This document shows, in pieces, positions 1 to 8,639 of a stretch of DNA of 64,000 nucleotides. Numbering within the stretch: position 1 is the first letter of the stretch; each line of letters opens with the position of its first letter. The stretch covers positions 124,001 through 188,000 of the forward strand of contig NZ_JAHBDK010000075.1 in assembly GCF_019956415.1 (NCBI RefSeq), given 5' to 3'. The position numbers and the translations under genes were made by a program. Source of the stretch: Pseudomonas sp. GL-B-19. GTDB taxonomy: Bacteria; Pseudomonadota; Gammaproteobacteria; Pseudomonadales; Pseudomonadaceae. The notes under the pieces are model-generated. The model worked only from the letters and a program-made list of their open reading frames with translations, searched no databases and was not told where the DNA came from.

Positions 1-398
1 CGACGAACGCTCAGCACAGTGGTTTGCAGGGTATGAATGCTGTAGCCGCGACGGTTCAGCTCGGTACGCACCGAGTCCACCAGGAATGGCAGGTCGTGGT
101 GCAGCACTTCGACCGCGGTGTGGGTCGACTGCCAGCCGTGGCGTTCGTAATCAGGGTTGTAGACGCGCACTTGCGGTTGCGCGTGATCGAAGCGCTCAAG
201 CAGGCGCCACGCAGAAAGGGTGCAGCCGGCGAGGTCGGACAACCGACGTTGGGTCAGCTCGTCCAGGGAAATGATGCCGAAGAATTGTTCAGCGAACAAC
301 GCCACTTGTGGCAGTGCCTGTTCACTGATGTGCTGTGCCAGTGCCGCTTGCAGTTGGTGCTGGAAGTCGGCTTTGCTGGCTGCGGTGAAGAACGCCAT
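1..398 (-). CDS. gdhB: NAD-specific glutamate dehydrogenase, N-terminal part (cut by window edge)
   Basis: The minus-strand frame from an ATG at 398 runs without a stop off the left edge, giving about 132 residues beginning MAFFTAASKADFQHQLQAAL. I recognise this as the N-terminus of the very large (about 1600 residue, 180 kDa class) NAD-dependent glutamate dehydrogenase of pseudomonads. That enzyme oxidatively deaminates L-glutamate to 2-oxoglutarate in the cytoplasm during growth on arginine, histidine or glutamate. The visible part is the regulatory N-terminal region; the catalytic Rossmann region lies outside the window. A GGAG lies 8 bases before the ATG and supports the start. It is divergent from the small gene at 902, with a 500-base gap that must hold its promoter. 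Confidence 0.92.
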   Translation of the reverse strand, partial: MAFFTAASKADFQHQLQAALAQHISEQALPQVALFAEQFFGIISLDELTQRRLSDLAGCTLSAWRLLERFDHAQPQVRVYNPDYERHGWQSTHTAVEVLHHDLPFLVDSVRTELNRRGYSIHTLQTTVLSVR

Positions 399-901
399 CT
401 GTGGTACTCCGCTTGGGCTTGTTATTGATGGAAGCGTCGCGTGCAAAACCCCTTTCGGGGCGATCCGTCACCCTGCTCCTGATTCTCGGGCAGAGGAAAC
501 AGGGGGACAGGTGGGTGAAGCTGGACGAGACACTCGGGTCACATTCACCTTCCATGAATGGGCATCTGCAAAAGCGACTGAACTGCGTGCAGCGCAATGC
601 CTTTACAGGTGCTCATCCGTTGCGCAGCTTAACGAGTGCGGCAAGGCCCATGCTTGCGGTGCTGCGACATATTCGGTCATCGGTACGCTACTGGCGGCAC
701 GCGCCTCGAACAACACTAGCAGCCGTGGGCAAAAACGGGCGTTTTATCCCCGGTTTTCCGGCACCCGCGTACCAGAAATGACCAGTAACACTCTAAGCGT
801 CCGCGCCCCTCCTCTGACACTCAACCGAGCAGAAATTCCCTTGTGCTGGCAGAATTGTGTTTTGTTCGTCTTCACCATGCTCGTCGAGCCAGGAATTCCC
901 C
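399..901. other. Long divergent intergenic region upstream of gdhB
   Basis: About 500 bases separate gdhB from the small gene at 902. Open frames here have no ribosome-binding site and no recognisable protein, and two extend antisense into gdhB, so I treat them as chance. The region must hold both promoters. I see a short GC hairpin near 449-460 and a symmetric AAAAC-GGGC-GTTTT at 732-745, but no convincing -35/-10 pair. Confidence 0.5.
445..460 (-). promoter_or_regulatory. Short hairpin with T-run in the gdhB leader
   Basis: On the minus strand CCCC-GAAA-GGGG is followed directly by TTTT, about 47 bases before the gdhB start codon. A GAAA tetraloop on a four-pair stem could be an attenuator-like pause or simply a stable leader hairpin. 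The stem is short for a working terminator, so this is tentative. Confidence 0.25.
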
Positions 902-1255
902 ATGCAAATGACCACCGCCCTCTTGATTGTGAACCCTTGCGATGACGAGGAAGACAACATGGCCATGCTCTGCTGCCACAGCGATCAGGGCGATATGTTC
1001 CTGATGACCCGCTACCCGGACGAGGACGAACTGGAAATCACCCTCGACGACGAACCTTCGACGCTGGACGGCGTGAAAGTCACCCTCAGCCCTACCCGCC
1101 TGCTGATTGAAATCGCCGCGGCGGATGTGGATGCGCTGAATGGGGATGATTCTTTGGAAATCATTCACAACACGGATGCGGGTGATTTGGCAGAAGTGGA
1201 AGAAACCTTGCAGAACATTCTCAAGGGGACTGGTACCTATGTAAGCCAGCTCTGA
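902..1255 (+). CDS. Small acidic protein of unknown function
   Basis: A 117-residue protein, very rich in Asp and Glu, with no signal peptide or membrane segment. Segments such as YPDEDELEITLDDEPSTLDG and IHNTDAGDLAEVEETLQNIL suggest a compact soluble beta-rich fold. I chose ATG 902 because AGGA sits 8 bases upstream; an in-frame start 45 bases earlier lacks such a site, and an internal ATG at 959 is also possible. Its place between gdhB and the moxR operon matches, from memory, an uncharacterised gene in P. aeruginosa, so it is probably a real conserved Pseudomonas gene. I do not know its function. Confidence 0.75.
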   Translation: MQMTTALLIVNPCDDEEDNMAMLCCHSDQGDMFLMTRYPDEDELEITLDDEPSTLDGVKVTLSPTRLLIEIAAADVDALNGDDSLEIIHNTDAGDLAEVEETLQNILKGTGTYVSQL

Positions 1256-1278
1256 ATCTCAGCGCCTGTGCCGGCCCC

Positions 1279-1360
1279 TTCGCGAGCAGGCTCGCTCCCA
1301 CATTTGATTGCATTTTCATGAAACAACCCGGTCACCTGTGGGAGCGAGCCTGCTCGCGAT
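1279..1360. repeat. REPIN (two inverted REP sequences)
   Basis: TTCGCGAGCAGGCTCGCTCC is followed after about 35 bases by its inverted copy. Each unit is itself palindromic. This is the GAGCAGGCTCGCTCCCACA class common in the P. fluorescens group, lying between the small acidic gene and the moxR operon. Confidence 0.9.
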
Positions 1361-1541
1361 GAGGCCAGAGAGCTCAACGTCCGCCCCCCCGCCCTGCAAA
1401 CTTCGTAAAGTTTCGCCAATCATTTCCCGCACTTTGCACAAAATGCCGTTAGTCGCCGCCCCCCGCGATGGATTAAAGTAACGCCCCCAGCCCAGGCGTT
1501 ATTCGAACGCCTTCGGCCACCTTCTCCAGGAACAGTCATCG

Positions 1542-2501
1542 ATGGAACATCGTGAAGCGCTGCTCGCGCTGCGAACCTTTCTTTCAACGCAGATTCTCGG
1601 CCAGGAAAAACTCATCGAGCGCTTGCTCATCGCGTTGCTTGCCGACGGCCACATGCTGGTCGAGGGCGCCCCGGGCCTGGCCAAGACCAAGGCCATCAAA
1701 GAGCTTGCCGAAGGGATCGAAGCACAGTTCCACCGCATTCAGTTCACCCCTGACCTGCTGCCCGCAGACATTACCGGCACCGAAATCTATCGGCCGGAAA
1801 CCGGCAGTTTCGTGTTCCAGCAAGGCCCGATTTTCCACAACCTGGTGCTGGCGGACGAAATCAACCGTGCCCCGGCCAAGGTTCAGTCCGCATTGCTGGA
1901 AGCCATGGGCGAGCGCCAGGTCAGCGTCGGGCGCAGCACTTACGAGCTGTCGCCGCTGTTTTTGGTAATGGCCACGCAAAACCCCATCGAGCAGGAAGGC
2001 ACCTATCCGCTGCCCGAAGCCCAACTCGACCGCTTTCTGATGCATGTAAAAATCGGCTTCCCTGATGCCGCCGTCGAACGGCGAATCCTGCAACAGGCCC
2101 GTGGTGAAGCGTTGAACGGCGAAACCAAACCCGAGCGCAGGGTCAGCCAGCAGGCGATTTTCGCCGCGCGCAAGGAAATCCTCGGCTTGTACATGGCCGA
2201 CGCCGTGGAGGAATACCTGGTGCAACTGGTCATGGCCACACGCACACCGGCCAAGTTCGACCCGGAGATGGCCGAGTGGATCGCCTATGGCGCCAGCCCG
2301 CGCGGTTCGATTGCCCTCGACCGCTGCGCGCGGGCCCACGCCTGGCTGGCCGGTCGCGACTTCGTCAGCCCGGAAGACATTCAAGCGGTGTTGTTCGACG
2401 TGCTGCGCCACCGCATCATTCTGTCCTTTGAAGCCGAAGCCGCTGGCATCGATCAGGACCGGGTGGTCCAGCGGATTCTCGACGTCGTAGCCGTCGCTTG
2501 A
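1542..2501 (+). CDS. MoxR-family AAA+ ATPase
   Basis: A 319-residue cytoplasmic AAA+ ATPase of the MoxR group, which act as chaperones that mature or insert metal into VWA-domain partners. Walker A GAPGLAKTK is at residues 42-50, and the Walker B-like LADEIN is followed by the conserved NRAPAKVQSALLEAM region. Length is normal for the family. The start at 1542 has AGGA about 10 bases upstream. It is first in a tightly overlapping operon with DUF58, DUF4381 and two VWA proteins plus a BatD-like protein, the usual MoxR partner set; the downstream gene starts inside its last codons. The substrate of the system is not known. Confidence 0.93.
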   Translation: MEHREALLALRTFLSTQILGQEKLIERLLIALLADGHMLVEGAPGLAKTKAIKELAEGIEAQFHRIQFTPDLLPADITGTEIYRPETGSFVFQQGPIFHNLVLADEINRAPAKVQSALLEAMGERQVSVGRSTYELSPLFLVMATQNPIEQEGTYPLPEAQLDRFLMHVKIGFPDAAVERRILQQARGEALNGETKPERRVSQQAIFAARKEILGLYMADAVEEYLVQLVMATRTPAKFDPEMAEWIAYGASPRGSIALDRCARAHAWLAGRDFVSPEDIQAVLFDVLRHRIILSFEAEAAGIDQDRVVQRILDVVAVA

Positions 2502-3451
2502 CCCCGATGAACGCCATCCTGCCAGCCGAACCGGGCATCCGTGTCAGCCTCGCCGAACTGATCGAGATGCGCCATCGCGTGCGTGAAGTGCAATTGTTCT
2601 CCACGCCGAGCCAGCGCAGCCCGCTGATCGGCCTGCACCACTCCAAACTGCGCGGGCGCGGAGTGGACTTCGATCAGGTACGGGTCTATCAGGCCGGTGA
2701 TGACGTGCGAAGCATCGATTGGCGCGTCACCGCCCGCACCCAGGAACCCCACACCAAACTGTTCCATGAAGAGCGTGAGCGGCCGATTTTCATCATGGTC
2801 GAGCAAAGCCGTCGTCTGTTCTTCGGCTCGGGACTGATGTTCAAGTCGGTGCTCGCCGCCCAGGCCGCGAGCCTGATTGGCTGGGCGGCGCTCGGCCATA
2901 ACGATCGGGTCGGCGGACTGGTGTTTGGCGACAATGAGCACTACGAGATCAAACCCCGCCGTAGTAAACAAAGCCTGCTGCAATTGCTCAACCGTCTGGT
3001 GCGGGTCAATCAGTCGCTGCACACCGAAAGCGAAACGGACCGCGACGCCTTCGGCATTGCCCTGCGGCGCGCCCGGGAAGTGCTGCGCCCCGGTAGCCTG
3101 GCGATCGTGATCTGCGACGAGCGCGCCTTGAGCGAGGGCGCCGAGCAACAGTTGAGCCTGCTGTCGCGTCATTGCGACCTGTTGCTGCTACCCGTGTCCG
3201 ATCCACTGGATCACGCCCTGCCCGCCGCCGGCTTGCTGCGATTTGCCGAACGTGGCGCGCAACTGGAACTCGACACCCTGAATTTCGACCTGCGCCAGAC
3301 CTATCGCGCGCAAGCAGAAGCACGCATCGCACGCTGGGAATTGCTTGCCCAAAAACTACGCGTATTACTGATGCCATTGAGCACCCAGAGCGAGATGGTC
3401 GAGCAACTGCGCGAGTACCTGAACCCACAAAAACCGGGGAAAGGTCGATGA
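2498..3451 (+). CDS. DUF58 domain protein of the MoxR/Bat operon
   Basis: A 317-residue soluble protein. The DUF58 hallmark is visible in the RVYQAGDDVRSIDWRVTART segment near residues 60-80, followed by an acidic HEERERPIFIMVEQS strand that resembles the first strand of a VWA fold. DUF58 proteins almost always sit next to MoxR ATPases and are thought to be their clients or adaptors. The ATG overlaps the moxR stop, which implies translational coupling. The biochemical role is unknown. Confidence 0.9.
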   Translation: MTPMNAILPAEPGIRVSLAELIEMRHRVREVQLFSTPSQRSPLIGLHHSKLRGRGVDFDQVRVYQAGDDVRSIDWRVTARTQEPHTKLFHEERERPIFIMVEQSRRLFFGSGLMFKSVLAAQAASLIGWAALGHNDRVGGLVFGDNEHYEIKPRRSKQSLLQLLNRLVRVNQSLHTESETDRDAFGIALRRAREVLRPGSLAIVICDERALSEGAEQQLSLLSRHCDLLLLPVSDPLDHALPAAGLLRFAERGAQLELDTLNFDLRQTYRAQAEARIARWELLAQKLRVLLMPLSTQSEMVEQLREYLNPQKPGKGR

Positions 3452-3942
3452 GCAGTCTCGATCAACTGCAGCCGCTGATTACCCCACCCCCCATCGAATT
3501 CTGGCCTCCTGCGCCGGGCTGGTGGTTGTTGCTGTTATTGCTGCCGCTGATCGGCTTTGGCCTGTGGCGGATGCGACACTTGATGGCACGCAAACGCCCT
3601 ATCGTTCGCGCCGAACAGCCGCTGGACCCGGTGCGCGTCGCTGCGCTGGCCGAACTGGCGCGGATGCCTAAACCCTACGACGGCGCACCGGCCGGCGCCT
3701 GGTTGCAGCAGCTCAATGGGTTGCTCAAACGCCTGTGTCGCAATCATTACCCTTACAGCCAGAGCCACACACTCAACGGACGCAAATGGCTGGCGTTTCT
3801 CGACAACCGCTGTCCCGCTGCCGGCCTGACACGCTGGATGGTCCTGGTTGAAGGCGCCTACAAACCCGAATGCAAACTCGACGACAAGGCCATCGCGGGC
3901 CTGACCCAAGCCGTCGACACCTGGATTCGCAAACATGTTTGA
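3448..3942 (+). CDS. DUF4381 membrane protein of the MoxR/Bat operon
   Basis: A 164-residue protein with one membrane segment (WWLLLLLLPLIGFGLW, about residues 22-38) and a basic cytoplasmic domain containing WLQQLNGLLKRLCRNHYP. This matches the DUF4381 family, regularly encoded between DUF58 and VWA genes. The start at 3448 forms an ATGA overlap with the DUF58 stop, and this decides it over an upstream start in the same frame. Its 3' end overlaps the next gene by 8 bases. It may anchor the MoxR/DUF58 proteins at the inner membrane; that is inference. Confidence 0.87.
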   Translation: MSSLDQLQPLITPPPIEFWPPAPGWWLLLLLLPLIGFGLWRMRHLMARKRPIVRAEQPLDPVRVAALAELARMPKPYDGAPAGAWLQQLNGLLKRLCRNHYPYSQSHTLNGRKWLAFLDNRCPAAGLTRWMVLVEGAYKPECKLDDKAIAGLTQAVDTWIRKHV

Positions 3943-5014
3943 GTTTGCCTGGCCGTGGATGTTTGCCTTGCTGCCCTTGCCGTGGTTGATGCGCGTACTG
4001 TTGCCGATGGCCGACAGTGGCGAGCCGGCGCTCAAAGTCACGTTCCTGAATGACCTCGAAGGCCTGACCCGCCGCCGCGCCCGGGCAAACCTGCCGGCCT
4101 GGCGCCAGCAGGCACCGTTCATACTACTTTGGCTGTTGCTGTTGATCGCCGCCGCGCGCCCGCAATGGCTGGGTGAGCCGCTGCCGATTGCGGCCAGTGG
4201 CCGCGATTTGCTGGTAGCGGTAGACGTGTCCGGCTCGATGGATTTTCCCGACATGAAGTGGCAGGACGAGGACGTCAGCCGTTTGAGCCTCGTGCAACAT
4301 TTGCTCGGTGACTTCCTGGAAAGCCGCGATGGCGATCGGGTCGGCCTGATCCTGTTCGGCAGTCAGGCGTACCTGCAAGCGCCGCTGACCTTCGACCGGC
4401 ACACCGTAAGGGTCTGGCTCGACGAAGCGCGGATCGGCATCGCCGGCAAGAACACCGCCATCGGCGATGCCATCGGCCTGGCCCTTAAACGCCTGCGCCT
4501 GCGTCCGGCCCAGAGCCGTGTGCTGATTCTGGTCACGGACGGCGCCAACAACGGCGGCGAAATCGACCCGTTGACCGCTGCGCGCCTGGCGGCTAACGAA
4601 GGGGTGAAAATCTACCCTATCGGCGTTGGGGCCAACCCGGAGGAAAGTGGCACGCTGGGCTTTCTCGGCGTCAACCCGAGCCTGGACCTCGACGAACCGG
4701 CGCTCAAAGCCATCGCTGAAGCCACCGGCGGTCAGTATTTCCGCGCCCATGATGGCAACGAACTGCAAACCATCAAGGACACCCTCGACACACTAGAGCC
4801 GGTCACGCAACAACCCACCCAGGCCCGTCCGGCCCAGGCGTTGTATCACTGGCCGCTGGCGTTGGCGCTGCTGTTGAGCATGCTGTTGGTGGTGCGCGAG
4901 CGCTGGCCGGATAATCCGCTGCATCGTCTGTTCACCAAGGATCTGTACTTGCAATCGCCCCTGCCTGACTGGCGCCAGCGACTCAAACGCCTGCGCCTGC
5001 GGAGACGCCGATGA
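3935..5014 (+). CDS. VWA-domain membrane protein (BatA-like)
   Basis: A 359-residue protein with N-terminal membrane segments (about 5-25 and 60-77), a von Willebrand A domain, and a C-terminal membrane segment (HWPLALALLLSMLLVV). The metal-ion-dependent adhesion site is intact: DVSGS at residues 97-101, with a later LVTDGANNGGE. This is the BatA type, anchored in the inner membrane with the VWA domain between the anchors. It is the likely client of the MoxR ATPase encoded first in the operon. In some bacteria Bat proteins contribute to stress tolerance; in Pseudomonas the role is open. Confidence 0.9.
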   Translation: MFEFAWPWMFALLPLPWLMRVLLPMADSGEPALKVTFLNDLEGLTRRRARANLPAWRQQAPFILLWLLLLIAAARPQWLGEPLPIAASGRDLLVAVDVSGSMDFPDMKWQDEDVSRLSLVQHLLGDFLESRDGDRVGLILFGSQAYLQAPLTFDRHTVRVWLDEARIGIAGKNTAIGDAIGLALKRLRLRPAQSRVLILVTDGANNGGEIDPLTAARLAANEGVKIYPIGVGANPEESGTLGFLGVNPSLDLDEPALKAIAEATGGQYFRAHDGNELQTIKDTLDTLEPVTQQPTQARPAQALYHWPLALALLLSMLLVVRERWPDNPLHRLFTKDLYLQSPLPDWRQRLKRLRLRRRR

Positions 5015-6750
5015 GCGTGCTCTGGCCTTTCTGGTTCCGCCCCTGGTGGCTGTTGCTGTTGCCTGTGCTGGGCTGGTTGCTGTGGCAACTCTGGCACCGG
5101 CAAAAGCGGGCCGGGCGCTGGCAGATGATTCTGCCGCCCGCCTTTCACGCCGCCTTGCTCAGTGGCGGTAACGGACGCGACAGCAAGCTGCCATGGGTCG
5201 TACTCGGGTTGGCCTGGGTGCTGACCGTCCTGGCGCTGCTGGGGCCGAGCTGGCAACGGGTCGAACAGGCCAGTCAGAAGCCTGCCGATCCACTGGTCGT
5301 GGTGCTTGAACTGACCCCGGAAATGCTCGCCACCGACGTGGTGCCGAATCGGCTGGAACAGGCGCGGCGCAAGCTGTTTGACCTGCTGCAAGTGCGCAGC
5401 GACTCGCAGACGGCCATCGTCGTTTACTCCGGCAGCGCACACACGTTGGTGCCGTTGTCGGATGACCTCTCGACCAGTGGCAACCTGCTGGATGCGCTGA
5501 AACCTTCGCTGATGCCTGAGACCGGGCATCGGGCTGATCTCGCGGTGAACAAGGCACTTGCCTTGCTCAATCAGGCCGCTTTGGGCGATGGCCGGATTCT
5601 GCTGATCGGCTCCACCCTGACCGAGCAAGAGCGCCAAGGCATCCGTCAGGTACTGGATGGGCATTCGACGCAATTTTTGATGCTTGGCATCGGCACTGAC
5701 GAGGGTGCGCCGGTTGCTCAGGAAGACGGCAGCTTCCTCAAGGACAATGAAGGCGCGATTCTGGTGCCGCGTCTGGACAACTCAAGCCTTAAAGCCTTTG
5801 CCCACGATCTCGGCGGACGCTATCGCCAGGCGCAACTGGACGATGCCGACCTGCGCGCGCTCGGCCTGCTCGATGGCCCGCGCACGTTGCGTAACGACGG
5901 GCAAACCTTGCGCCTCGACACGTGGGCCGACCAGGGCTACTGGCTGTTGCTGCCGCTATTGCTGCTGGCTGCGTGTGCCGGGCGCCGCGGCTGGTTGTTC
6001 TGCCTGCCGTTGCTGTGGGTGCTGCCGCAACCAAGTTACGCCTTCGACTTCGAAGACTTGTGGCTGCGCCCTGATCAAAGGGGCCTGCACTTGCTCAAGC
6101 GAGACCACCCGGCCAGGGCTGCGCAGTATTTCCAGGACCCACAATGGCAAGGTGTGGCGCTGTATCAAGCCGGCGACTACAGTGGCGCCGCCCAGCGGTT
6201 CGCCCAAGGCAGTGACGCCCACGCCCACTACAATCGTGGCAATGCCCTGGCGAAAAGCGGGGAGCTGGAAGCCGCGCTGGATGCCTACGAACAAGCGTTG
6301 GAACTTCAACCCGATTTGCGCCCGGCCCTGACCAACAAAGCGCTGGTGGAAAGTCTGCTCAAGCAGAAACACACCCCGCCGCCGGTTGAGCCGGATTCCA
6401 CCGACGACAGCGAGGCGCAGAACGCCGAACAGGAACAGTCGCCCGGAGCGGCCACGCAACCGACGAGCGACGGCGAACCGAAAACCGATGCCCAGCAAGC
6501 CACACAGGACGCCCAGCAACAGGCCACAGCGCCGCCAAAACCGGGTACCAATGAAGTCCCGGGCAGCGAGTTGGCAGACGAGCAAAGCACCAGGCCACCG
6601 CGGCGCCCGGCCAGCGGCACGATTGAAGGCGAACAGCGTCAGGCGCTGGAGCAATGGCTGCGCAAGATCCCGGATGATCCAGGTGAACTGCTCAGGCGCA
6701 AATTCTGGTACGAACAGCAACAACATCAGGATCAGGGAAAAACTCGATGA
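5011..6750 (+). CDS. VWA-like/TPR membrane protein (BatB-BatC fusion type) lacking the metal site
   Basis: A 579-residue protein with two N-terminal membrane segments (about 12-27 and 62-78), a VWA-like domain, two close membrane segments near residues 310-345, then a TPR region (HAHYNRGNALAKSGELEAAL followed by DAYEQALELQPDLRPAL) and a long Gln/Pro/Ala/Thr-rich low-complexity tail. It combines what are separate BatB and BatC proteins elsewhere. The position of the DxSxS motif reads ELTPE (residues 100-104), so the usual metal-binding Asp and Ser residues are missing. It overlaps both neighbours by 4 bases. A scaffolding rather than metal-dependent role is likely. Confidence 0.88.
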   Translation: MSVLWPFWFRPWWLLLLPVLGWLLWQLWHRQKRAGRWQMILPPAFHAALLSGGNGRDSKLPWVVLGLAWVLTVLALLGPSWQRVEQASQKPADPLVVVLELTPEMLATDVVPNRLEQARRKLFDLLQVRSDSQTAIVVYSGSAHTLVPLSDDLSTSGNLLDALKPSLMPETGHRADLAVNKALALLNQAALGDGRILLIGSTLTEQERQGIRQVLDGHSTQFLMLGIGTDEGAPVAQEDGSFLKDNEGAILVPRLDNSSLKAFAHDLGGRYRQAQLDDADLRALGLLDGPRTLRNDGQTLRLDTWADQGYWLLLPLLLLAACAGRRGWLFCLPLLWVLPQPSYAFDFEDLWLRPDQRGLHLLKRDHPARAAQYFQDPQWQGVALYQAGDYSGAAQRFAQGSDAHAHYNRGNALAKSGELEAALDAYEQALELQPDLRPALTNKALVESLLKQKHTPPPVEPDSTDDSEAQNAEQEQSPGAATQPTSDGEPKTDAQQATQDAQQQATAPPKPGTNEVPGSELADEQSTRPPRRPASGTIEGEQRQALEQWLRKIPDDPGELLRRKFWYEQQQHQDQGKTR

Positions 6751-8387
6751 CCCGCTTCACCCTCTTCATGCTTGCCCTGCTGTTCTGCGCCGTTCAGGCC
6801 CAGGCGTCGGCGCTGGTGGCCAGTGTCGATCGCAGCCGCCTGAACTCCGGCGAGACGGTCGAACTGACCCTGGAAACCAGCGACGTGACGCAGTTTGGCA
6901 AGCCGGATCTGACGCCACTGGAGCCGCTGTTCGAAGTGCGCGGTACCCGCCAGGTCAACCAGTTGAACACCCTCAGTGGCGAAAACCGCGCGACCACGCG
7001 CTGGATCATTACCTTGCTGCCCAAGGCAAACGGCAGCGTGACGATTCCGTCATTGCAACTGGGCGAGGTGCAGAGCCAGCCCATCACGGTGCAAGTGGTC
7101 GAGAGCGAAAGCCAGGACACCGCGACCAAACTGGCCCCGGTATTTATTGACACCAGCCTCGATCAGACCAGTGTGTACGTGCAGGCCCAGGCGGTCCTGA
7201 CCTTGCGCATCTACCATTCCGTGTCGCTGTACGACGACAGCAGCCTGACCCCTTTGCAGGTGCCTGACGCGCGTATCGAACAACTGGGTGAGTCGCGCAC
7301 CTACGAAAAAGTCATCAACGGTCTGCGCCATGGCGTGATCGAAATGCGCTACGCGATCTATCCGCAACACAGTGGCGAACTGGCCATTCCGGCGCAGATC
7401 TTCAGTGCCACTCTGGTCGACACCCAGCCCGCGCAGGACGCTGCGGCCCAAGCGCCGAAATCCGGGAAACTGATGCGCGTCAGCTCCACGCCCATTTTGC
7501 TGTCGGTCAAAGCCAAACCCATCACCTACCCTGCCGACCTGCCCTGGCTGCCGGCCCGCAGCGTGACGCTGAGCGAAAGCTGGAACCCGGAGCCGGACCA
7601 CGCACAAGTGGGCGACTCGCTGACCCGCAGCCTGATCCTCAAGGTGGAAGGCCTGTCCAGTTCGCAACTGCCGCCGCTGCCGGCCACCGACGTCAATGGC
7701 TTGCGGCGCTATCCGGATCAACCGGTAATGAACAACCAGAGCAGCGAACGTGGGCTGATCGGCAGTCGCGAAGACCGCGAAGCCCTCGTTCCCACCCGCA
7801 GCGGTGCAATCGAGTTGCCGGCGGTCGAAGTGGTCTGGTGGAACACGTTCGAAGATCATCTGGAACACAGCAGCCTGCCGGCGCGTACCCTGCAAGTCGC
7901 CAACAACCCGAGCATGGTCGTCGATACACCGGCCGGGATACCTCAAGTCAATTCCGCTGCCGACAGCGAAACCCTGCGGCGCTGGAAACTCAGCACGCTG
8001 ATCCTCGCCTGCACCACCCTGCTGGGCTTCGGCCTCTGGTGGCGTGCCCGCTGGCAACCGGCGATCCTGCGTGCTGCGCAGACTGGTCCGAGCCCGCGCA
8101 CCGTCCTCGACGACCTCAAACGCGCCTGCCTGGCGAATGATTCACACGCCACCCGCCAGGCGCTCGACGCCTGGGCCCGTCAACAGCCGGAAACCCTGGC
8201 CGACATGGCCGCCCGTTTCGTGCCCTTGTCTGATGCGCTGGACGGCTTGAACGGCGCACTCTACAGCGAAACCGGCCAGCACTGGCAAGGCGAAGAACTG
8301 TGGCGCGCGATCAAGGCGATCCCGATTGCCGAGCGGGTTCAGGACCTGGTGGGTGATAGCGGGTTGCCGCCGCTTTATCCCAAATAA
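6747..8387 (+). CDS. BatD-like protein, last gene of the MoxR/Bat operon
   Basis: A 546-residue protein with a signal peptide (MTRFTLFMLALLFCAVQAQA), a long periplasmic beta-sandwich region and one membrane segment near residues 415-432 (LSTLILACTTLLGFGLWW), followed by a small cytoplasmic domain. Opening strands such as LVASVDRSRLNSGETVELTL are typical of BatD (oxygen tolerance family). The ATG overlaps the previous stop. It would present a large periplasmic module next to the two VWA proteins and complete the envelope complex. A REPIN follows directly. Confidence 0.9.
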   Translation: MTRFTLFMLALLFCAVQAQASALVASVDRSRLNSGETVELTLETSDVTQFGKPDLTPLEPLFEVRGTRQVNQLNTLSGENRATTRWIITLLPKANGSVTIPSLQLGEVQSQPITVQVVESESQDTATKLAPVFIDTSLDQTSVYVQAQAVLTLRIYHSVSLYDDSSLTPLQVPDARIEQLGESRTYEKVINGLRHGVIEMRYAIYPQHSGELAIPAQIFSATLVDTQPAQDAAAQAPKSGKLMRVSSTPILLSVKAKPITYPADLPWLPARSVTLSESWNPEPDHAQVGDSLTRSLILKVEGLSSSQLPPLPATDVNGLRRYPDQPVMNNQSSERGLIGSREDREALVPTRSGAIELPAVEVVWWNTFEDHLEHSSLPARTLQVANNPSMVVDTPAGIPQVNSAADSETLRRWKLSTLILACTTLLGFGLWWRARWQPAILRAAQTGPSPRTVLDDLKRACLANDSHATRQALDAWARQQPETLADMAARFVPLSDALDGLNGALYSETGQHWQGEELWRAIKAIPIAERVQDLVGDSGLPPLYPK

Positions 8388-8394
8388 TCACCGC

Positions 8395-8537
8395 CCTGTA
8401 GCAGCTGCCGAGCCTGCGAGGCTGCGTCCGACTGCGCAGCAGTCGCAAAATCAATACATGCGGTGTATCAGACAAACAGCGTATGCAGGATTTACGACTG
8501 CTGCGCAGTCGGACGCAGGCTTCGTCTGCTGCTACAA
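8395..8537. repeat. REPIN of the TGTAGCAGCTG class
   Basis: The block starts CTGTAGCAGCTGCCGAGCCT and ends with the inverted partner ACGCAGGCTTCGTCTGCTGC, with inner inverted arms ACTGCGCAGCAGTCG and CGACTGCTGCGCAGT. This second REP class occurs at six places in the window. It separates the bat operon from sbcD. Confidence 0.88.
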
Positions 8538-8639
8538 AGAGTGCGTCGCCACATCAGGTGTGTTTGCCAGTAAACTCCCTCCCCTTTAGCCGCCATCATT
8601 CCCCCCGCGGCCATCACCTTACTTCCAACGGAGTACGCC

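Noticed and set aside
24..428. Plus-strand open frame of 134 codons at the left edge
   Set aside because: It is antisense to the gdhB N-terminus, which is recognised with certainty and has a ribosome site.
220..945. Plus-strand open frame of 241 codons across the gdhB-small gene gap
   Set aside because: No ribosome site, no recognisable protein, and it overlaps gdhB antisense and the small acidic gene.
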